From Halostella salina (GTDB lineage: Archaea > Halobacteriota > Halobacteria > Halobacteriales > Natronoarchaeaceae): 64,000 nt of DNA. Positions 60,401 to 64,000 of the stretch are shown one piece after another (the first letter of the stretch is position 1; every line of letters starts with the position of its first letter). The position numbers and the translations under genes are program-made. The stretch lies in the NCBI RefSeq assembly GCF_003675855.1, contig NZ_RCIH01000001.1, positions 434,001 to 498,000 of the forward strand, given 5' to 3'. The notes beneath the pieces were generated by a model that was given only the letters and a program-made list of their open reading frames with translations, ran no database searches and had not been told where the DNA came from.

Positions 60401-60860
60401 ACGCCGAAAGCAGCCGGTCGGTGAACCGCTCCGTGTTCTCGACGACCGGCGCGATCCGCTCGCGCACCAGCGACCGCTTGTCCCGACCGAGCACCCGTTT
60501 CCGGTCGACGCCGAAGTACCGCTGGACGGCGTCGTTGATCCAGGCGACGTCGAACTCGGCGTCGAGCACGAACACGCCGACGGCCGCCTCGTCAAGCACG
60601 TCCTCGACGACCGATTCGGCGGCCGACGCGGAGCCGCTTGGCGGTCCGGTCGCCCCCGGCCGCCACCAGACGCGGGCGCTCGCGCCGACTTTCTTCGTGT
60701 CGAGTTCGCCGTGCTCGACGAGCCGTTCCAGCCGCTCGTACGTGCTCCGCCGGCCGAGGTCGAGCGAGTCCGCCACCTCGCTCGTCGTCCGCGGCTCCCC
60801 ACCCCTGTCGAAGCGTGCGAGCGTCTCCCGGAGGCTGTCGGTCAACGCTTCGGAGGCCAT
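57402..60860 (-). CDS. Multi-PAS/GAF Bat-type transcriptional regulator
   Basis: A 1152-residue sensor-regulator without a kinase domain. Residues 1-68 form a winged helix (TTSEVADSLDLGRRSTYERLERLVEHGELDTKKVG). Four PAS domains follow at roughly 80-200, 210-335, 345-460 and 465-590, for example YAIFRLDPEGRVRSWNPGAERIKGYDADEIIGEH and IYALDDDARFVMVNDAFCEMAGWEREELLG. Two GAF domains span about 600-755 and 770-935 (VRSSAAIPIVHEDTVYGVLNVYAERPDAF). The end is the Bat-type domain with HTH-10: LTERQRTALEAAYHAGFFEWPRDSSGEDVAESLGVSPATFHQHLRKAEKEVL. DNA-binding modules at both ends are unusual. Signals and targets are unknown. Confidence 0.9.
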   Translation of the reverse strand: MASEALTDSLRETLARFDRGGEPRTTSEVADSLDLGRRSTYERLERLVEHGELDTKKVGASARVWWRPGATGPPSGSASAAESVVEDVLDEAAVGVFVLDAEFDVAWINDAVQRYFGVDRKRVLGRDKRSLVRERIAPVVENTERFTDRLLSAYDDNAATERFECRVTTGEHRERRWLEHRSKPIPSGAYAGGRVELYYDITERKLTERARRQERKQFESMVDAVEEYAIFRLDPEGRVRSWNPGAERIKGYDADEIIGEHVSVFYTEEDRVSSVPERNLEAAARLGSVEEEGWRVAKDGSRFWANVTVTAIRDDDGELKGYTKVTRDMTERRQRERQVRRQRDELKRELDDVFDRIDDAFVGLDTEYRITYVSDRAAELLDRTPGELAGRKFVEVFPEVVGTRFEEESFRAMEEQEQRSFEAQYEPLDAWFETTIYPSDTGLSVYFRDVTERKERERELEQYETIVETVDDGIYALDDDARFVMVNDAFCEMAGWEREELLGRPSSTVYDDDLAGEAADRTAAVVEGDREAAVLEFDLHTRDGDQFPVEARFGPLPTSDGYGRCGVVRDVSDRLERERELRRRVRQQEVVADLGQRALEDTDVDDLMAAAAAEVAETLDTDYCKVLDLDADAEELLLRQGVGWDEGVVGEATVSAVDDDSQAAYTLASAEPVVVSDLATETRFSGPDLLTDHDVRSGISVVIGPREEPWGILGTHDTATREFSEHDVTFVQSVATVLATAIGRHRDEQVLRRQREQLAALNGINEVVREITDAAIDQSTREEIEKTVCDRLVETESYLFAWVGEVDVATQEVTVRTETGAAEYLDDVHISADQTDERGEGPTARALRTGEIQTVSDVRTAANYSPWRDTAEEYGVRSSAAIPIVHEDTVYGVLNVYAERPDAFAEPERTVVGQLGEVVGHAIAATERKRALMGDEVTELEFRIADVFDAVEADGDREGRIRIDSAVPVEDGEFLVYGNATPDATGDLETLVGAIPHWTDVTFHGDPEADDESGFELRLSDPPVLAALASIGGSVDEAVIEDGDYRMRLHLSPGADARQVIDAVQETYPTAEMVKRRQRTRAEVPDDRGRAGLEALTERQRTALEAAYHAGFFEWPRDSSGEDVAESLGVSPATFHQHLRKAEKEVLGAVLP

Positions 60861-61102
60861 ACCCCATAACAGCGCCTTACCTATTTCAACGCTCCGCCGG
60901 TGGAGGGTGCGTAGCGGCCCGCTACTGGAGTAATTAGCGATATACAGGCCGCAAACCCGTTCGAAGCGGTTGCCATCTGGTACGTATCCTGCCGACGGCC
61001 GTGCCGGGGCGGGCCTAATCAGTTATAGCGATCGCTTACGGTGGGCAGGCCCGTCGGTACAGGTACTGCCGGCAGCCACCGGCGAAACGGAGCCAGACCA
61101 CG

Positions 61103-61429
61103 ATGTCACAGAGCACTCACGCGGCCGACGATTCGGGCACAACCCTGTCGAACAGCGAACGCCACCGGCTGCTTGCGTCGGCACAGCGGCGTGCCGTGGT
61201 CGGTGTCCTCGCGGACCGGTCGGTCCCGATTGAACTGAACGAGTTGGCGGCGGCCGTCGCCGCCGAACCAACCGACGACACGACCGACGGTCGGACCGCC
61301 CGGGAGACCGCGACCGCGCTCCACCACCACCACCTGCCGATGATGGCGGACCTCGGTGCGATCGAGTACGACGCCGAGACGAACGCCGTCGCCGCGTGTC
61401 ACGTCTGTCCGGCGGCGCTCCGGGAGTAG
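61103..61429 (+). CDS. DUF7344-like winged-helix protein
   Basis: A 108-residue protein. LSNSERHRLLASAQRRAVVGVLADRSVPIELNELAAAVAAE is a winged-helix start typical of the haloarchaeal DUF7344 group, and TALHHHHLPMMADLGAIEYDAETNAVAA completes the recognition and wing part. C-terminal CHVCPAALRE has two cysteines in a CxxC that may bind metal or be redox-active. The family is usually found near Bat/HalOD1 signalling genes. It is divergent from the 1152-residue regulator, which may control it. Confidence 0.78.
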   Translation: MSQSTHAADDSGTTLSNSERHRLLASAQRRAVVGVLADRSVPIELNELAAAVAAEPTDDTTDGRTARETATALHHHHLPMMADLGAIEYDAETNAVAACHVCPAALRE

Positions 61430-61437
61430 CCCCCGTC

Positions 61438-61782
61438 TCAGACCTCCGCGCCCGGCTCTTCCTTCCGGACCTCCACGTCCACGTCCGCACCGTCGACGCC
61501 CAGCCGGGCGAACTGCGTCCGGACGTGGTCCTTCGCGGCGTCGAGCGCCTGCTCGCGGGTGTCGAACCCGCGTGGCATCGGCGACTCGAACGCGATCCGC
61601 AGTTCGCGGCCGTCGACCTCCTGTGTCGTCCCGCCGCTCTCGACCTCGTAGAACTCGTCGCAGACCCAGACGTACGGCGCGTCCTCGTCGGGCGCGCCCT
61701 TGAACGAGGGGGCGCGCTCCCCCCGCTCGTACAGCGTGCCGGTCAGCTCGGTCCCGCCAGCACGGCCGCGAACCAGTAGCAT
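61438..61782 (-). CDS. DUF7113-like hypothetical protein
   Basis: A 114-residue protein from the ATG at 61782 (MLLVRGRAGGTELTGTLYERGERAPSFKG). The body is acidic and mixed alpha/beta: APYVWVCDEFYEVESGGTTQEVDGRELRIAFESPMPRGFDTREQALDAAKDHVRTQFARLGVDGADVDVEVRKEE. I recall similar haloarchaeal proteins as a DUF next to herA. No motif suggests a function. It starts divergently from herA and ends 8 bases from the convergent wHTH gene. Confidence 0.72.
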   Translation of the reverse strand: MLLVRGRAGGTELTGTLYERGERAPSFKGAPDEDAPYVWVCDEFYEVESGGTTQEVDGRELRIAFESPMPRGFDTREQALDAAKDHVRTQFARLGVDGADVDVEVRKEEPGAEV

Positions 61783-61856
61783 GAACCGCCGGTACGGCGG
61801 CGAGACGAATAAGGCCACGGGTCCGGCGGTTCGGAGCGCGACCGAGTGTGCGAACT

Positions 61857-61864
61857 GTTTTATC
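61857..61864 (+). promoter_or_regulatory. TATA-like box of herA
   Basis: GTTTTATC is centred 27 bases before the ATG at 61887, which supports that start and leaderless transcription. Confidence 0.5.
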
Positions 61865-61886
61865 GGAACGCTCGCATGTCGGGAAC

Positions 61887-63746
61887 ATGGCCGATCTGGG
61901 AGATTACACCGAGTACGACGGCGCGGACGGCGACGGGTCGGACGGCGGGGCGGCCGCCGACGGCCCGGACGACGCCGCGGCCGACGACCCCGACACCGGG
62001 AGCGACGACGCGGCGTCGTTCGAACCGGTCGACGCGACCGTCGTCGGCGAGGACCAGGGGATCGGCACCGTCGCCGTCTCCGAGGGCCTCTGCATCGGCG
62101 AGGACGAGGACGACACCACCCTGCGCGCGTACGTCACGGCCGAGAACCGGCCGAACGTCCGCATCGGCAAGTACCTGCTCGTCCCGTACCCCGACGAGGG
62201 CGGGCGGGGGAGCGCCGGGCGCGGCGAGAAGCTGTTCTGCCGGATCACAGCCCTGGAGTACGTCCAGGAGTACCGGAGCGACGACGCCACCGAGATCCAC
62301 GCCCGGCGGGCGATGCGCAGCGACGGCATCGACGAGGCCGACTTCAAGTTCCTCGCCACGCTGGAGCCGGTGGCGATCCTGTACGAGGAAGACGGCGACC
62401 TCAAGCGCCGGATGACCGACCGCGTCCCGAAGCCGGAGACGCCGGTCCGCGAGGCCGACGACGCCTCCGAGATCAAGACGGGGCTGAAGATGCCCGACGA
62501 CGGCGTGTTCCTCGGCCACCTCTCGGTCGGCGGCGAGAAGGTTCGCACCGCGGCCGAGCCGCCGACGATCGACTACCGGCTGAAGGACGACTACGAGGAC
62601 GGCGACCCCCTCGTCTTCCGGCACACGCTGGTCGCGGGCGGTACGGGGTCGGGGAAGACCCACGCCTCGAAGAACGTCCTCCGGCAGTTCCTCGCCGCGG
62701 ACCGCACGTACGACATGGAAGACGGCCGGGAGGCCCGGGCCGCCGTCGTGCAGTTCGACCCGCAGGACGAGTACGCACAGATGCACGACGACAACCCCGC
62801 GATGACCGACGACGACCGCCGCCGGTTCGAGCGCGAGGGGATCGCCCACGGCGGCCACGACGACACCAAGGCGCTCGTCCCGGTCGTCGACGGGACCAGC
62901 TACGGCGCGGACCACCACCGCGCCGAGCAGGTGGAGTTCACGATACCGTTCTCGATGGTGCGGACGAACCGCTGGCTCATCGCGGGCGGGAGCCTCAACG
63001 ACAACCAGTTCAACGCGCTGGACGTGCTCGTCGACCGCTTCTTCCGGCAGTACGGGGACAGCGGGACCTACGAGCAGTTCTGCTCCTTCCTCGACGACCC
63101 GGCGCTCCGCGAGGAACTCCACGAGAGCGGGCGCGTCCACGAGGCGACGTTCGACGCCGTGACGCGCCGCGTCCGCGGGTTCGGGAGCGTGTTCGACGGC
63201 GACGCCCCCCCGATCACGGACCTGGTGCCGGAACTCGTCCGGCCGGGCGGCCTGAGCGTCGTCCCGACGTACCACATCAACGACACGCGGGCGACGGAGG
63301 TGGTCGTGCTGGCGGTGTCTTCCCTGCTCGTCGACCAGAAGCTGTCGAACGCGCCGACGTACGACCGGATCAAGGAGACGCCGCTCGTGGTGGGGATGGA
63401 CGAGGCCCACAACTTCCTCACCGACGCCGACAGCGTGCAGGCCCGGAAGGTGATCGGCAAGTTCACCGACGCCGCAAAGCAGGGCCGCAAGGAGCGACTC
63501 GGCCTCTTTCTCATCACGCAGGACCCGCAGGACATCGCCGACCCCGTGTTCAAGCAGATCAACACGACGGTCGTCCTGAACCTCGGCGACGAGGACGCCA
63601 TCTCCTCGGTGAACATCCCGTCGAACCTCGAGGGGAAGGTGCCGTACATGGAGAAGGGGCAGATGGTCGTCTACTCGCCGGACAACTCCGAGCCGGTCGA
63701 GCTGATCGGCCTGCCGACCTGCGTGACGAAACATGGCCGGGAGTAG
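61887..63746 (+). CDS. herA: HerA DNA translocase
   Basis: A 619-residue hexameric FtsK/HerA-type ATPase that pumps DNA to NurA during end resection. The first 50 residues are an Asp/Gly-rich acidic leader. A HAS-barrel follows (VDATVVGEDQGIGTVAVSEGLCI, then VRIGKYLLVPYP). Walker A is LVAGGTGSGKTHASKNVLRQFL near residue 250, Walker B is LVVGMDEAHNFLTDADSVQARKVIGKF, the sensor segment is RLGLFLITQDPQDIADPVFKQINTTVVLNLGDEDAI. The start MADLGDYTEYDG is chosen by the TATA box. nurA lies on the same strand 4.5 kb upstream. Confidence 0.93.
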   Translation: MADLGDYTEYDGADGDGSDGGAAADGPDDAAADDPDTGSDDAASFEPVDATVVGEDQGIGTVAVSEGLCIGEDEDDTTLRAYVTAENRPNVRIGKYLLVPYPDEGGRGSAGRGEKLFCRITALEYVQEYRSDDATEIHARRAMRSDGIDEADFKFLATLEPVAILYEEDGDLKRRMTDRVPKPETPVREADDASEIKTGLKMPDDGVFLGHLSVGGEKVRTAAEPPTIDYRLKDDYEDGDPLVFRHTLVAGGTGSGKTHASKNVLRQFLAADRTYDMEDGREARAAVVQFDPQDEYAQMHDDNPAMTDDDRRRFEREGIAHGGHDDTKALVPVVDGTSYGADHHRAEQVEFTIPFSMVRTNRWLIAGGSLNDNQFNALDVLVDRFFRQYGDSGTYEQFCSFLDDPALREELHESGRVHEATFDAVTRRVRGFGSVFDGDAPPITDLVPELVRPGGLSVVPTYHINDTRATEVVVLAVSSLLVDQKLSNAPTYDRIKETPLVVGMDEAHNFLTDADSVQARKVIGKFTDAAKQGRKERLGLFLITQDPQDIADPVFKQINTTVVLNLGDEDAISSVNIPSNLEGKVPYMEKGQMVVYSPDNSEPVELIGLPTCVTKHGRE

Positions 63747-63804
63747 CGCGGGACCGCGTAGTTGAGAGACTTCCCGGTCGAGCCGGCGGGGCGCAGGGTC
63801 GGGG

Positions 63805-63810
63805 ATTTTT
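63805..63810 (+). promoter_or_regulatory. TATA-like box of the universal stress protein gene
   Basis: ATTTTT ends 27 bases before the ATG at 63837; the spacing fits a leaderless promoter. Confidence 0.4.
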
Positions 63811-63836
63811 CATCATGGGGAGTGCTACCGTCGCGC

Positions 63837-64000
63837 ATGGGAAAGCGGATACTCGTGGCGTACGACGGCTCGCCCCAGTCCGAGGACGCGCTGGACTACG
63901 CGCTGACGGAGCACGCCGGCGACGAACTCGTCCTGCTGTACGCCATCGACCCCGGCGAGGCCGGCTACGGCGGCCGTGCGGCGACCCCGAGCTACCCCGA
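63837..64000 (+). CDS. Universal stress protein (UspA), 3' end cut off
   Basis: The first 54 residues of a UspA-family protein, running off the window. MGKRILVAYDGSPQSEDALDYAL is the typical first strand and helix with the ATP-binding Asp, and ELVLLYAIDPGEAGYGG the second strand and loop. The ATP-binding GxxGxS motif lies beyond the edge. It is probably monocistronic with its own TATA box. Confidence 0.9.
   Translation, partial: MGKRILVAYDGSPQSEDALDYALTEHAGDELVLLYAIDPGEAGYGGRAATPSYP

Noticed and set aside
1-64000. CRISPR arrays, insertion sequences, prophage or rRNA/tRNA genes
   Set aside because: No regularly spaced repeats, transposase or integrase proteins, terminal inverted repeats with target duplications, or RNA gene folds were found by reading both strands.

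Overview
This 64 kb window is chromosomal DNA from a haloarchaeon (class Halobacteria). The signs are very high GC, strongly acidic proteins, mostly leaderless genes with TATA-like boxes about 27 bases upstream, and lineage-restricted families (HalOD1, Bat-type HTH-10 regulators, SAMP1, DUF63, PGF-CTERM surface proteins, a GatD amidotransferase subunit). I cannot name the genus. No rRNA, tRNA, CRISPR array, transposase or integrase is visible. The content is mainly core metabolism with some accessory loci.

Layout. 1-5 kb: a cut secreted beta-propeller protein, a HalOD1 protein and the nucleotide operon pyrG-guaAb-RCK-like protein, then an alpha/beta hydrolase. 5-10 kb: PspA, a membrane protein, a decayed threonyl-tRNA synthetase paralogue, a Bat-type HTH regulator and a second HalOD1 protein. 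10-18 kb: a dgcN-dgcA pair for D-glutamate catabolism, a Vms1/ANKZF1-like peptidyl-tRNA hydrolase, an ArsR-type regulator, two membrane proteins, gatD, an acetyltransferase and SAMP1. 18-22 kb: two membrane RCK_C proteins opposite a potassium channel. 22-34 kb: an HPP-Usp membrane protein, uridine phosphorylase, a third HalOD1 protein, DUF63, deoC, a PGF-CTERM surface protein, an MtaB-like tRNA methylthiotransferase, a CDF transporter, a HIT protein and methionine aminopeptidase. 33.7-36 kb: a large Asn-Glu-Thr-Asp-rich surface protein whose frame is broken by one in-frame TAG. 36-45 kb: isoaspartyl peptidase, an MBL-like protein, icd, a LOV-domain histidine kinase, a cupin protein, a zinc-ribbon protein and HMG-CoA reductase. 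45-53 kb: a GbsR-type regulator divergent from an ABC exporter, an amidohydrolase and the nadABC operon. 53-54.4 kb: a Tat-exported protein with a ten-cysteine C-terminal domain resembling a halocin C8 precursor, divergent from a small two-helix membrane protein. 54-64 kb: gpmI, nurA, a 1152-residue PAS/GAF/Bat regulator, small proteins, herA and the start of a universal stress protein.

How the genes work together. nadA-nadB-nadC encode the complete aspartate-to-nicotinate-mononucleotide route. dgcN and dgcA would convert D-glutamate to N-acetyl-L-glutamate. Udp and DeoC are linked nucleoside-salvage steps. HerA and NurA are partners in DNA-end resection although they lie 4.5 kb apart here. 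The most interesting loci are the halocin-like precursor with its divergent small membrane protein, the gutted ThrRS paralogue, the interrupted surface-protein gene, the LOV kinase, and a structured AT-rich gap at 31943-32252.
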